DNA of 64,000 nt from Lasiodiplodia sp. COLG20 (lineage: Eukaryota; Ascomycota; Dothideomycetes; Botryosphaeriales; Botryosphaeriaceae). Position 1 is the first letter of the stretch. Each line of letters opens with the position of its first letter. The stretch lies in contig VNWV01000004.1 of NCBI GenBank assembly GCA_009801085.1, positions 2,108,001-2,172,000 of the forward strand, read 5' to 3'. The position numbers and the translations under genes are program-made. This document shows, one piece after another, positions 1 to 12,156 of this stretch. The notes under the pieces are model-generated. The model searched no databases. It was not told the DNA's origin and saw only the letters and a list, made by a program, of their open reading frames with translations.

Positions 1-611
1 TAAGTGAATGGGATGAGGGCGCAGACCGTAAAGACAACATCATTTAGCCAAAGAACCTTAGTAAACGGCCTCCCATCTATACTCGAGGCTTTCAGCATCT
101 CCTCCATAACACGGTTCCTTAGTTTGGCCAGGTAAGGTATCCGACGGAGCTCTTTTCTGCCCCTCGGTGTCCATATCCAACCTTCTTCACCAACAGCAGG
201 AATCCGTTCTGTTGCATTCTTGTGCGTCACGGCGTCGAAAATAAAAGATCTGGGTACGCTCATCTGCTGCAACTCTGCATCCAGCTCCTGTAGTGCAGTT
301 TTGCTACCATCCCAACTCCCGCTTTCAAGCACCGCGACGAAGACGTTGTCCGCACCGAGGTATTTCACCAAATCCAAGACGGCTTGATTCCACCTTGATC
401 TTAGAATGGCTTCGTTGTTCCAGTGCATGCTGGCTATGAATATTCGTTCGTTGTGTTGAAGGCGAAACGTCGACGGCGAAACGCGTTGTGTGTGATCGAC
501 ACACATGAGGGGATATGCATCGAGTAAAAGGACACAGGCAAGTGACAGTATCAATAAATCAACCCACTTCCGCCTTCTCCTTAGCAGGCCTTGTGGCGAT
601 ACGAAAAGCAT
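1..611 (-). CDS. CAP59-type alpha-1,3-mannosyltransferase, 5' part (runs off left edge)
   Basis: Open frame of 203 codons from ATG at 611 down to base 1, with no stop, so the C-terminus lies outside the window. The start is the first Met after an in-frame stop. The N-terminus has a basic stretch (RRRRK) followed by a hydrophobic anchor (DLLILSLACVLLLDAYPL), the layout of a type II Golgi membrane protein. Downstream come NERIFIASMHWNNEAIL, the WIWTPRGRKELRRIPYLAKLRN block and KVLWLNDVVF, which match the cryptococcal mannosyltransferase (CAP59_mtransfer) family. Proteins of this family are thought to add mannose in the Golgi to cell-wall or capsule glycans. The family is recognised with good confidence; the acceptor substrate is unknown. 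Confidence 0.85.
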   Translation of the reverse strand, partial: MLFVSPQGLLRRRRKWVDLLILSLACVLLLDAYPLMCVDHTQRVSPSTFRLQHNERIFIASMHWNNEAILRSRWNQAVLDLVKYLGADNVFVAVLESGSWDGSKTALQELDAELQQMSVPRSFIFDAVTHKNATERIPAVGEEGWIWTPRGRKELRRIPYLAKLRNRVMEEMLKASSIDGRPFTKVLWLNDVVFTVCALIPFT

Positions 612-2560
612 GGAAGCTAATCCTCATGGTGATCAGAAAAATTATATCGTTTGGAACGCAAAGGAGTTTACCTGGTGGCTCAGCCGAAGGCTTCGGCTAC
701 AGTATCATGAAAATCTGCAGCAGTGTCTGGAATTTGCAGATAGAAAGAGCTTCAGCGAGGTTATAAGAAGTAGGGGAAGGTGGGGCTTGTGGCCAAGACT
801 TTCAGGGGAGAAGCGTTTGATATACGGCCGCATCGTGTTACAATTGCAAAACACATGCAGAGAATTTTACTCTTGGCCGTCTTTGTGAAACTTAACGTGT
901 GTAATTTGACTATGTTTTGAGACACTGCATATGCGATGGAGGTGTCCGTCCAATCATAACGTTGTAGACGAGATACCAATCCAACGTAACACACCTCTGC
1001 ATCATTTCGGGTAAGCCAAAGGCGATTTGTAGGCCAAACCTTTTCACGTACCGATCAAAACCAAGGAAAACGCGCTTTGTAGCCCTCCTAGAAAGATATG
1101 AGGGGAAACACTCCATGAAGCTGCTTGAAGGGGTTGGAAATTACATTCTCTGCAAATTTCAATGTACTAAAAATAAGTATCTTACATACGAGAACGTTTA
1201 TATTTCATAGATAAGTTTTGAAGAGGTCGTGTTTAGGCTTTTCGGCACGATTGGGGATCGTATTTGGTAATTGCACCAATTTTAATCAACCTCTGTGCCT
1301 TTTTTTCAGTCCGGCTGAATTTTCTCGTGTAACAATGAGAAACGCTGGCGGACAGCTCTGCGCCACTTGTGAGGCGTAAAAGCCACTCGTAGATTATGTA
1401 ATCTCCCCGTCCACCTCTCTGCTGCATGTAGCGGAAAGGCCTTTCAGTTGAACAACACATCCCTACCAGTATGACCCACCCCTGTGGAGAATGAAAGCTT
1501 ACTTTGCCAACCCCATATCCATGCGATTACTGCCACGAACATGGGCGCCTCAGGTGAGACTGGGGTATGATTGGGTGGGTAGAACGGTAAACAACAGGCG
1601 GTTTTCAAAGAGCCTGTTTATATAGCGCGTGCTCTCCCTTCGAGTCGAGTTCCTATAGCCTCTGCCTCCCTTCCTGCTCACCTCGACGGTGTTGAATGCG
1701 CTCGAGGAGTGACTCGAACTCAGTGGCTTTTGTTGCCTTATGGCCTGAGTGCCTGAGGGCCTGAGGCAGAGAGACAAACTTTGAGCCTCTTCTCGAAACG
1801 CAACGACTCCAGAACGCTTTCATGGCTTGGGATCCTGTGACCCGGATAGCTTAAATTGAGAGATAAATGCAATGTCCATCTCCGAATGCAGCTGCCCCCG
1901 ATCTGTGTGGGACATGTGAGGCTTGGGATGTAAGTACCTGTGCACACCCGCACGTCCCAAGGCTGAGAACCAACAAGCTGAGCGCTCTCACGGCCGCGCT
2001 GGTTCAGCTGTAGCGGGCAACACGGCAAGCACGGTCTCATGCGCAGCCCCTATGTTCTAGACGGCCGCCCCCAAGGAGTAAGTGAAGTGAGCTGTGTCAG
2101 GAAACATTGAAATCTTGATTCATGGTACCAGCAGGCAGCAGGCTCAACGTGCACTGACCGACACTTATCAAAACGCTCATGAGTTGTCCTACTAGCGCCG
2201 AACACTCCTTCCAGAAGCAGGTGCCTGCCATTGCGCGGCTATGACTGCCGCCACCTGAGGAAAAATACGAGAGCGGCACCACGCCGTTGATTGCACTCAA
2301 TCCAGCTGTCGCTTGTCTACAGAAAGACTGGTCAACATTTATCATATCTGAGAATACGCTGCATTTGGAACCTGCCTCGAAGTACCCCGCGTTCCAACGG
2401 CCCGAACGCTACATACACCTCGGGTGCAGCAACCCGGAAACCATGAGATAGCAATGCACACACCGCTCTTTCCAGTTTCCCCTCCTCGGGCGTCCAGTGA
2501 CCTTGTGTGGTGCCCGTCCGAGCCGCTGCTACCCCGCTGTTGTCTCCAGTGGTACCTGCG
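612..2560. other. intergenic stretch, no supported gene
   Basis: About 1.9 kb with only short unconvincing frames on both strands. Around 1741-1768 it holds a small cluster of imperfect GCCTGAG(G) direct repeats. No RNA gene was recognised. Confidence 0.5.
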
Positions 2561-2575
2561 TCCACGTGTGTCCAG

Positions 2576-2583
2576 TATATATG
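2576..2583 (+). promoter_or_regulatory. TATA-like box
   Basis: The AT-only run TATATATG lies about 85 bp upstream of the ATG at 2664, in a GC-rich surrounding. The distance fits a TATA element for the gene that follows. No experimental support. Confidence 0.4.
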
Positions 2584-2663
2584 CATACCCCTGAGCAGCA
2601 GAAACCCAGCCTCGCATCGCCCATCATCCCAGACTTGTCACCTTCGAGAACAAACCCGCAGTC

Positions 2664-3775
2664 ATGACCGCAGCCATGATCCATGGCCCCCGCCGTATGA
2701 TTGTCCACGCCGAACTGCTGCCCATGTTCCGCGAGCAAGCGCCGACAGTATCTGATCTCTTCGTAGCGAAGGTCCCTACGGCACTGGACAGTATCCTGAA
2801 CTCCATCCTCAAGTATTGCCATGTACCTTGTGTCAAAGCGACGGAGAGACCGGTGAGTGTTGAGCCCTGGAGTCGAGAGACGCGATGTTAAACGGACGTA
2901 ATCCCGGTCTGTTTTTAAACGAGTGCTCATTTAGGTGGCAGGAACACTCGCCCATACGGATCACTGTTTCCGCAAACAGAATACTCATTCCGTCCGGGGA
3001 GCAGCAGGAGGAAGACAGCAGCGACGTTGTCGAGATGATGGCCATCGTCGATCCCCACGCAGATACCGCCGGGCCAGCCCGCGCCCACAACATTATCCGC
3101 GTCCGTGACCTTGGACGCCTTGCGAGCTGTGTCAAGTGGTTCGACGACGTCGTTGTCATGGATGGGCTGAGCGTTCGTGGTGAGATCGTGCTCAAATGTC
3201 GTCCTGGTTCGATATCTTCCGTCGGTGCCGGCAAACGCCCGGTGCGTATGATGTGGGAGTGGACGTTCTTGGTGGTGGAGACGGAGGAAGACGCTGGGAA
3301 AGGGACTCCTGGAGAGGTGCCGATAACACTTTCTTCGGATGCACTGCAGAAGATCCTTGACGACGGTGGCTGGCAACAGCAAGCAAGGCCCGCTATTGAA
3401 ACGAGAAAGACCAATGGCTGTGTTCCGAAATATGGTGAGCTGTCGAAAGGTGAGTGTTCAGACCGCACCTGTCCTTTGAAGTATTACCATTACTGATTGA
3501 CCGGGGTTGGCTTCACAGAAACATGGGAGGACCGTGAAAGGAGAGCAAAACTGGAAGAGGAAGAGATCGCCAGGAGGGAAAAAGAGAAGCGCAAAGGCAA
3601 ATCATCGCAGAACACTCTGCAGGAGGGAAGCAGCGGGTCCAAGAAGAACGGAGATGAGGAAGACAAGAAAAGCAACAAATCCACCGACCAGAAGAAGAAA
3701 ACTGATGCTTCAAGGACAGAGGGTGACAGTGACAAGGAAAACAATGATGAAGAGGCCGGCCAGGGGAGAACGTAG
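2664..3775 (+). CDS. unrecognised protein with charged, lysine/glutamate-rich C-terminus
   Basis: Three-exon model: 2664-2852, 2942 (or 2924)-3449, 3519-3775. Both acceptors at the first intron keep frame. The second intron has a GTGAGT donor and a CTGAT branch-like site before CTTCACAG. The product is about 316 aa. The first ~230 residues look like a folded beta-rich domain (for example HSPIRITVSANRILIPSGE and RMMWEWTFLVVETEED). The end is a long charged tail (KLEEEEIARREKEKRKGK) likely to be coiled-coil or disordered. No family was recognised and no function is proposed. It sits alone between the mannosyltransferase and the DUF6594 gene. Confidence 0.65.
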
Positions 3776-4033
3776 ATCGATTCCTTGATCCAACACTTCA
3801 TCTACTCTGTTCCAATGGTAGCTGGACAAGCCCTCCTTTCATTGTGTACAGCTGGACTGTATATGTCGGGAACCTGGTGCATGTGAAGATGTGTGGTGAC
3901 ACGTTGTATACTGCAAGAGGCATACAAAAGGAAAGTGGCCTGTCCAGTATTTCATTTCAGTATTTTGATGTATTGGAAGCACAGGCAAGACGCTCTTTAC
4001 TCACAGGTGTTTGGTTTGAAATTCAAGATTTCC

Positions 4034-5168
4034 TCAAGTCCCATCTGTTCCATTGGAGCTGCTGAACCAAATTACGTTGATGGCACTAAAGGCGAATGAT
4101 GCCGTGAAGGTATCGACAATGCGAGGTGATGCCAGCAGGGAGATGGCAAAAGCCAACGCGACATTGAAAATAGCAATGAGAGCGAGCCGCACTTTTTGAG
4201 ACCGCACAGCGTATAGGATGGCAATTGACAGGACGGGAAGCACAGACGCGATGGCAGTCGAGAAAGCAAACGTCCATCGGAGCACTTTGTCACTCTCGTA
4301 GCTTACAACACCGCGCTTTTTGTCAGGTTCGCGTCCCTTGTCCAGTTTCAGCAGCCGCGTTACGACGTGCTCGGTCATCCACTTCGAAAAGAAGTCCTCA
4401 TTCCGCTGCGGAAGCAAGCTCACCAAGTCTGGTGCGTGCTCGTCCGGGGTTTTGTGGTGGCCCCAGATGTTGCGATCAAATCCTGAAATCCCGGGCTCCA
4501 TCTTTGTGGACCAGAGGAAATGTTGTAGCCAATGGAGGTCGTAGTCGCTGGGTGTGTCGGCGGAAAGGATGGTGATCTGCAAGGCGAGAGCTTCGTCTGG
4601 GGACGATGGCTCGAGTAAGCAAAGAGCGAGGAGGGTGAGATGGATGCGAAGGAGGAGATGTCGTTAAGCTGGCTTAAGTGATTTACTTACTATACTCTTT
4701 GAGTTTAACCCGTAGCTCTTGGAATAATTTCCATTGCTCACTGTTGTCATCGCTAAGGAAGTACGAATTCCTGGCGTACCGCTCTGTAGCTTCAGTTTTG
4801 GCATCATTTGCTTGAAGGTCGCGGAGTTCGGTCTCCATGTGCACTATTTCTGCCTGTCTATACAGGAGGTCTAAGGCGTTGGTAGCACCAAAGCGCCTGA
4901 ATATGGCGATCTGTGGCATTCGGCCCATGTAGTCAGCGAGTAATGGGTGACCGGGAGGTGGAGCGATAGGCGGCTGTGGTGTTCCGCATGTTGGCTGAGC
5001 TGGCTGTTGAGAGGTGCTTGTTGCATGAGAAGCTTCACCAGCATCTGCTGCTGGAGTAGAGTTTGAGGCGGCCGTCTGATAGTTGGTGCTATTTTCTTCT
5101 GGAGACGTTGTTGCTGGTTCTGTGTCGGGACGGTGTGTTGGCAAGATCGGCAAGTCGTACCCACGCAT
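4034..5168 (-). CDS. DUF6594 family integral membrane protein
   Basis: Two exons, 5168-4691 and 4596-4034, with a 94-bp intron (donor GTAAGT). The join rebuilds the conserved phrase KEYNEALALQ, which supports the splice. The product is 346 aa. It has a Pro/Ser/Thr-rich N-terminus, the family core (MPQIAIFRRFGATNALDLLYRQAE) with predicted helices, and three membrane segments at the C-terminus (starting near VLRWTFAFSTA, VRLALIAIFNVALAF and TFTASFAFSAINVIWF). DUF6594 proteins are common in Pezizomycotina accessory regions and often lie near HET and NLR genes; their role is not known. The length is usual for the family. Confidence 0.85.
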
Positions 5169-6699
5169 GGTTGGCTTTCATAGAATTTTGCCGGAAACCT
5201 AGAAGACAAGATGGCCATGAGTCGGGAATAACAGACAAGGCTCTGAAGTGGAACTGCGGGTTATACCTATCAGGCTTTCAGCCTCGTCTCCCAACATGGC
5301 TTCGGATTGACAAGGCTGAACTAAATGCCAGGTGTGTGTGCCCAGGATCTGCCATCAGAGTAGTATCGTGGCTAGGCATGGGCTCGTAACTCCTTGTTGG
5401 TTGATGAGGGACGAGGCTGAAGTCGTGCCGGAGTGGCCGATCTGATACGGAAAGGTATGGGCGTTCAAAGCTTCACATCGATGCGGCTCTGTCCACGAGC
5501 GGAAGTAAGCACGCTGTTTAGTTCTGACGTGTCAGCCGGTGAGCCCCACTGGTAGCCATTGGCCCACTTGCTTTGAAACCGCGTCGTCGTGGAAGGAATA
5601 ATAAGAAAAGGCTGTTGAATTTATCAATTGATAAATGGCGACAAAATCTCATAAGGGACATTCTCAAGATATTAGAGGATTTATTCCCCCAGAGTTGAGC
5701 AATAAAAGACCTTTGACTCAATATTTCTGTGGCTGGGGTCACAGAGAGCAATCAGGCTGGACAGATTATGGAATCAAGGTAGCAAGGAAGTCCACTAATA
5801 CGAGGGTCAGATGTCCTTCCAAGTGGGACTAATGATGAGATAGCGGCATCTCACTGGTCGCTAACAACTGTTGTGTAACCATACACCATGTCCGCGACCC
5901 ACAATCGGCGAGGCGGTTACGCATGACAGATAGATGTGGACTTTTGGCACGCACTTTGATGCCACAAGAGAAAATATTCATTTGAAAAGTGGTTACCATC
6001 ATTTATTAAACATGTACAAGTATACGTGCTTGAAGTTTCCATAGTTGTGAAGGCACAGATCGTTGCATGCGGCTAAACTAAATGACAACGTTTACGGCCT
6101 CGGTAAGACGTCAGGCGGGGCGAGACCCACCACACTAGCTATTAACAACTACACTCCCGGAGCTCCGGTACCGTTCTGGAAGATTGTTGCAGCCTAATGT
6201 TCTCTGTCGATCGGCAACGGCGAGAGGCCGCTCGTCCAAAATTTCCGAATGAGGGGCAAAAGGTCACGAAGCACGCCTTTGCAAGGCTAGGTATTAGGGA
6301 ATCACTTTTGCATGCTATGGGATAGCATCCCTTTAAGCGAAGTGGACGTGCCACCCATGGTAGCAGCGCACACTCCAGATCTTGAATGTTGAGTGCACAA
6401 AGCCTCGTGTAGTGTATATCTTCAGTGGTATTCTCAATGGATTTAAATTTCGGCATGTCAGCTTGGCGGTCCACATAAGATACAAAGAGTATGCGACTCT
6501 AACCGAGGATAGTATTGGAATCCGCAGCGAGGAATCGACCTTTAAGTAAAGAGGTTTATGATCAGACTCGTCGAGCTGACAAGATAGACATTGCATATGC
6601 GCGAAATTCTACATTCGGAGGGTATTCAGCGCCTTCTAGGTACAGAAGTCTTTCCGTTTCTTGCTCTCGTGTTACATTTGCAGAGCTCTTGTGTAGTAT
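5169..6699. other. intergenic stretch, no supported gene
   Basis: About 1.5 kb with an AT-richer part at about 5590-5730 and a short palindromic stretch near 6310-6332 (GCATGCTATGGGATAGCATCCC). Only short frames without recognisable similarity. Confidence 0.5.
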
Positions 6700-7677
6700 C
6701 TACACCATATAGTAACCTTGTCTTGATCTATAGCGCTTGAGTTGACTGTGGTAATTCAAGGTGAAGACCAGGTGGAAGGTAAAGAGGGCTATCCAAAAAA
6801 ACGGAATTGCCCAAACGCTGAAGACAACAACAAACAAGGATGTGACGACAAAACCATACGACGCCTTCTGGAATCTGTTGTCATGCACCAGCTGTTCAGT
6901 GGCTAGGCCAACCTGCATTGATGACAGGACCACCGTCACGTACGCGAAGGTAGCTATCAACCATGCGAAATGTTGCTGGAACCATTCTCTTTCCCACGTG
7001 GACCCCGGCATGAATCCATATATGCGCTGATAGCTCGACACTGTCGAGACGCTAAATCGGTATATCATGGTAAGTCGTGAGAGTCTCAGTTCGCCGTACT
7101 CGTAGCGTTCGTCGACGTGTTGGATAGGACTCTCGAGAAAGCTGATGAAATCGCTGACTATCCGAACCCACACTTCCCAGGTGAGCGCTTCAGGCACCAA
7201 ATGGTTCTCTTTGGCGATTTTGAGGTCGCTTTCGTAGTTAATCAACCATGCGTATGACAAAAGCATTCCACAAGCGCTTTTGTACAGCTTATCGTCTTGG
7301 CAGAGCTCATTCTCCCATACAGCGTAGTCCAATAGAAGTGCAGGTAAAGGCTTGATGAAGATACGTGTCTCTTTCCAGACGAGATGCTCATTCGGATCTT
7401 CGGTAACGATAATGGACCGACGCAACAGTATCTGACGATGAAGCGGCCGTGCAGGCCTCGGAAGTCCTGCGAGCCAAAGATGGGAATGAACTTTGTTGAT
7501 CTTTGGCGTCAAGAGCTGTGCCTTCAGGTATTCCTGAGGCTCATCCCGTGGGCGAATGATTATTCTGGCACCTTCTGCTCGTGCCTCGACCCTTCTGAGA
7601 AATGCCGGATAAATGGGTTTCCCCGCTAGGGAGTAAGGAATAAAGCTGTGCTTTCTGTCGAATGGAGGCACATTCAT
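6700..7677 (-). CDS. DUF6601 family integral membrane protein
   Basis: Single-exon gene of 325 aa. The middle part carries the family pattern: a lead-in (FIKPLPALLLDYAVWENELC), a YKSACGMLLSYAWLINYESDLKIA block, a TWEVWVRIVSDF block and YGELRLSRLTMIYRF. Two hydrophobic membrane segments follow near the C-terminus (FAWLIATFAYVTVVLSSMQV and VVTSLFVVVFSVWAIPFFWI), with a short basic tail (KRYRSRQ). The family is specific to filamentous fungi and uncharacterised. It lies between another fungal membrane family (DUF6594) and an NLR gene, so it forms part of an accessory region. Start and stop give a complete product. Confidence 0.85.
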   Translation of the reverse strand: MNVPPFDRKHSFIPYSLAGKPIYPAFLRRVEARAEGARIIIRPRDEPQEYLKAQLLTPKINKVHSHLWLAGLPRPARPLHRQILLRRSIIVTEDPNEHLVWKETRIFIKPLPALLLDYAVWENELCQDDKLYKSACGMLLSYAWLINYESDLKIAKENHLVPEALTWEVWVRIVSDFISFLESPIQHVDERYEYGELRLSRLTMIYRFSVSTVSSYQRIYGFMPGSTWEREWFQQHFAWLIATFAYVTVVLSSMQVGLATEQLVHDNRFQKASYGFVVTSLFVVVFSVWAIPFFWIALFTFHLVFTLNYHSQLKRYRSRQGYYMV

Positions 7678-8250
7678 AGTCTGAGAGAGATGCCATCTGT
7701 CGATGAAAGAGATCGACAGAGGCGCTTTATGGGATGAGTCGCGAAGACCCCGCCCTGCTACAGCACCACAAACGCCGCCACTATCTCCACCTTAGCTCGA
7801 TTGGGGCGCACACGCATTTCGACACGCCTGGATTCATGCAAGCCACCTTAGTAATACCTCAACAGACTTGAAAATCTCAAGTAATCTGGACTTCTGAGCG
7901 CTAAAGCAAGGCTGAGCTGCGGTTTTCTCTTCTCATGATTTTTTTTTTTCAGCCGCCCCTGCTGGGTGAGTCCTGAGTTTCTATTGGTGACGATCAGTTG
8001 CGTCTCAGCCTCGCATTTGGCCCCCACACCCTTTCGCTTCTACCTGCAGTATGCCCTCCGGCTAACCTGCACACTTGCTCAGCTCTCAGCCTCGTGCGCT
8101 CTAATTATATTCGCGCTGAGACCCAGCCGCATATCCCCTAGACCTGAAATTCTCTTGGTCTTAACGACAGAAATCCAAAGGGAAAGAGATCCTGAATACT
8201 TCGAAAACAGTGGTTGAAGAGACGTACAGCTCATTCGTACGAAGCTCAAC
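7678..8250. other. intergenic stretch between divergent DUF6601 and NLR genes
   Basis: Holds the promoters of two divergent genes. A T-run (about 7939-7949) and pyrimidine-rich parts are visible; nothing else is recognised. Confidence 0.5.
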
Positions 8251-11200
8251 ATGAAGCGGAGTCCCCTCATCGCAGTGATGACGACTATCCGTCAAGGCTG
8301 GAACTTCACATTTCAACGTCCAACACCAGCTCGGATTATCTCCCCTTGGTTACGTAGGCATATGCATTTCCAGACTACCTCACAGATTTTGTACGAGAAA
8401 TGGCGAAGTTTTTGGCAGAGCAAACCAGATGGTAAGATTCTCCTGCATGAGCAAAATAATGGGTGGCCCTCTTACGTTTCACTAATCCTGTAAGATCCAC
8501 CGCCAGCCACAACAACTGCCTCAAGGCCGGATTCACACATCACCTTTCGCGTCAAGGGTATCCCCAAGGGCTTCGATAAGAACAAAGTCAAAGAGCTTGT
8601 CAGAGCAGTACTGGAAGTAGACGAGCATACAGCTGTCTTCGTGCATTCACTCGCTGCCGACCCCTGTGACCACGATGACGCCGTTGCCACACTTAGCTTT
8701 CAGAAAGTTCCTGGTAAGATATCCAAGTACAATTGGAAGGGTGAATGGTGCGTTCGAGTGCCCGAACACCTCAACTACCCCAGGGATAAACCTCTATTCT
8801 TCGATACTACATTTCACGGCTTCACCCCGCTGCACACATGCGATGAGAAAGACTGTACAATGGAGTAAGTGATAACATGTAGCTTTGCAGAGTTTTGCAT
8901 ACTGACAGCCTGAAGCTTGATTGCCGTGACAGGACTTGGTGGACACGCGTTTGGATCGTTCAAACAAAAGAACGGTTCCTATATGTGGCTACGTGACAGC
9001 CTCCCTGCTCACCTCCACGGAACCAGAATCCTCATATGGGGGTATGACACTGGGCTTGCAGGTAGCTCATCGTTTCAAAATATTCAGGATCTGGGGAACA
9101 AATTCAGCAACCCTATCAGGACTGCCAGAGCCCCGAAACATGTAAAACCATAACATCCCTGTAACTCTGAAGCGAAGTCTTAAGTACTAAAGTGAATTAC
9201 AGAACGCTGAATCGAAATTGGACAGGCCACTGGTTCTCATCGGTCATAGTCTTGGCGGTATTGTGGTGAAAGAGGTTTGCATTTCAAAATTGCCTTTTAT
9301 TCTCAACAGAAGCTCATAGATCCAGGCTATCGCCCAGATGCCCAAGGCAGATAGTATGGAGCAGGCCAATCTCCGATCCATCCTTGGCATCTTGTTTTTC
9401 GGAGTTCCGAACCAGGGCTTAAATGTCGGCCATCTACGCGCAATGGTCAAAGGCCAGCCTAATCAAGCCCTCCTCGACCAGTGTAGTGAGACAAGCATGT
9501 TTCTGTACGACTGCAACCGAAGATTTTTGGAGGCGTTCTCCTCAAGAGATACTAAAATCTTCTCATTCTACGAGACGCAAGAATCACCAACACCTCGTAA
9601 AGTATGTGATTACAACTACCACTTAGTACTATGCTGACGTCGAAAGCAACCCGATGGGAGATGGATCATGAGCATAGACCCAAAGGATCGTAGAACCCTG
9701 GTCACTCCGGTCTCAGCCTTCTGCAACCGCGGCTGGGAGGACATCGAGAGGCATGCTCATCCAATCAACAGGACACATTCTGATATGGTCAAATTCGAGA
9801 GCCCGCATGATTCTGTTTACCTTGAGGTGCGGCATCACTTGCAGCAGTTCCACAAGAATGCGGCCGAATTCAAGCGGAAAAGACGTTTTTGTAATAAAAC
9901 TTTTAGTGAGTCGACCCGGACCCACCTAATTGGCTCCGCTTAAGTACTGATTTGTATCTCAGCACCTGAACAGCAAGGTTATTGCACATGATCAACGACA
10001 AAGACAGTGACTGACTTTTTCTAGATTGTTTGCAGTCACTCGCATTTGAAGAACAAGAGTGGCGTGAACAGGAAATCCACACAGCGCGAAACACATGCCA
10101 CTGGCTGTTGAGACATGAGCAATATGAAGCTTGGTTGGGCCAAGAGCAAGGTCTACTTTGGATTAGAGGTCATGCGGCATCTGGAAAATCTACTTTGATG
10201 AAGTACGCGTGGCGAATGCAGGAACGTGCGTCTGCGGAGAACGGTGATGTGGTGGCCGCCTTCTTCTTCCACGGGCGCGGCAAACCTATACAGAGGACAA
10301 AGCTCGGCCTTTTTCGATCGCTACTGAACCAGATACTACCGCGCTTCCCCGAAGCTCTCCAACTGTTTGCTGAATTCCATCAACAACATATTCAAGAGCG
10401 TGGACAGAAGTGGAAGTGGGGAGAAAATGAGCTGAGGGATTTCTTCGCAGACCATCTGCCGGAGGCATCGAAAGCTCGGCCAATTATCATCTTCGTCGAC
10501 GCACTAGACGAGGCTGGAAGAGGTGCAGATTCCGACGTTGCCAGGTTCTTCGTAAGGCTCATTTCGGCAGCTAAGAGGCACGGAGGGAAGCTGAAGGTTT
10601 GCCTGTCGTCGCGCCATTACCCCGGGCTGATTCTTGGTCCTGCTCAGAGTATATCAGTCGACGCCGAGAACAACGAAGACATTGGGACGGCTGTGAGAGA
10701 TCGTCTTGGCGACCTTGACGGGTCTCCGAAGAGACGACAAGAACTCGAGCATGAAATTGTGTCGAGAGCGAAAGGCATCTTTCACTGGGCCATAATCGTA
10801 GCCGAGGACGTGCGGCACAAATGGAATGCACGAGAAAACTTCAGCGTGATCCAGAGAAGCATCGAGAAGACGCCTGACAGCTTGCACAGCCTCTATGCAG
10901 AAATTCTCGACGAGACAAAACCCGAGGAGCGGCCACAGACACTCAAGCTACTGCGGTGGGTCTGCTTCGCAGTGCGGCCGCTGTCGACCCTGGAGCTGCA
11001 GCATGCTCTCGCACTCGACTCTGACATGACGTACACAAAGGCCAAACATTACCGCAAAGACGACAGGTTTCCCGAGAGCCTCGAGTACATGGCTGAAGTG
11101 ATCGGGAAGCTCTCAAGGGGTCTCGTCGAGGTGGTGGAGCACAACGACACAAAGCAAGCCCAATTCATCCACCAAGCCGTCGAGGATTACCTGATGGAAT

Positions 11201-12156
11201 CAGGCCTCTCGCGGCTCGCGCTCGGCGGGAAAGAAGAAAGAGACAGGCCGCTCAACAGCCCCGCGGCCACAGCTCAAGCCGACGGGCTCTTCCAGATCTC
11301 GCGCTCATGCATCAAGTATCTGAAGCTCAAAGACATCCGCAAGCACGTCGAACACCCGCCGCCACCAGGCGAATCACCATCATCCGTCGCCGCCTACCTC
11401 CACGCGAGGGTTCCCCTAGCTGCCTACGCTCTCTCGTCCCTGAAGCCACACCTCCGCGACCTCGAAGCCGAAGGCATTGACCAATCCGACCTTCTCCCGC
11501 TGCTGTCCTTCCCCGATGATGACGGCCACATCCTGGATACCTGGCACAGCCTAGCCGAACGCCTCGACCTCGCCTCCTCATCGACAAAGACGACGCAAGA
11601 AGCATCCGCATCCGCATCCGCGCCCGCGCTGCTCGAGAAGGACACGCGCCTGCTGCACCTGCTAGCCGAGTGCGGGATCGCCAGCGCGCTGCGTCCAGCA
11701 CTGGCAGTTCCGCCGAACGACCCGGAGCGGGCGATGGCTCTACTCAGCGCCACAGACGCTCTCGGCCGCACGCCGCTCGCCTTTGCCGCGCGCGAGGGCC
11801 ACGCTGGCGTCGTCGCGCTGCTTCTCGATCATCTTGCGCGCCTCCAGTCGAGCAGCAGCGACGACAGAATCTCATCGCCGGGTGACGGTGGAGTTGTCCC
11901 CATGGTTGATCCGCCGGCGACAATTGACCTCCCAGACGTCCATGGAGCTACGCCGCTCACGCACGCTGCGGCAGAAGGGCATGTGGAGGTGGTGAGGCTG
12001 CTGTTGAGGTTCGGGGCGGAGGTGAAGAATGATGGTGATGATGCCTCATCGCCGTTGGCGGCAGCCATGCAGAACGGGCATGGGGAGGTGGTGAGGATCC
12101 TGCAGGAGGTGAGTGCGGGTGGTTTGGTGGAGTTTACTCAACGGGAAAGGAGCTAG
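8251..12156 (+). CDS. NLR-like STAND protein: alpha/beta-hydrolase + NACHT + ankyrin repeats
   Basis: Seven-exon model: 8251-8431, 8495-8864, 8916-9141, 9203-9274, 9320-9601, 9647-9905, 10025-12156, giving 1173 aa in one frame. The N-terminal domain is an alpha/beta-hydrolase (serine esterase-like): VTGLGGHAFGSF, then the nucleophile elbow GHSLGG (GxSxG) and GILFFGVPNQGL. The NACHT domain follows the usual linker (LAFEEQEWREQEI), with Walker A GHAASGKST and Walker B IIIFVDALDE. A winged-helix-like part ends with the motif QFIHQAVEDYLM. The C-terminus has at least three ankyrin repeats (GRTPLAFAAREGHAGVVALL and GATPLTHAAAEGHVEVVRLL). Fungal NLRs of this build are taken to sense non-self and trigger a response through the N-terminal domain. 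The hydrolase Ser is kept, so it may be active. Donor GTTTGC at 9275 is the weakest splice site. Confidence 0.85.

Noticed and set aside
505..888. 127-codon plus-strand frame
   Set aside because: It overlaps antisense with the signal/anchor region of the CAP59-like gene and has no family resemblance.
1690..1790. tRNA-like B-box (GAGTTCGAGTCACTCC) on the minus strand
   Set aside because: No matching A-box, acceptor stem or anticodon arm can be folded around it.
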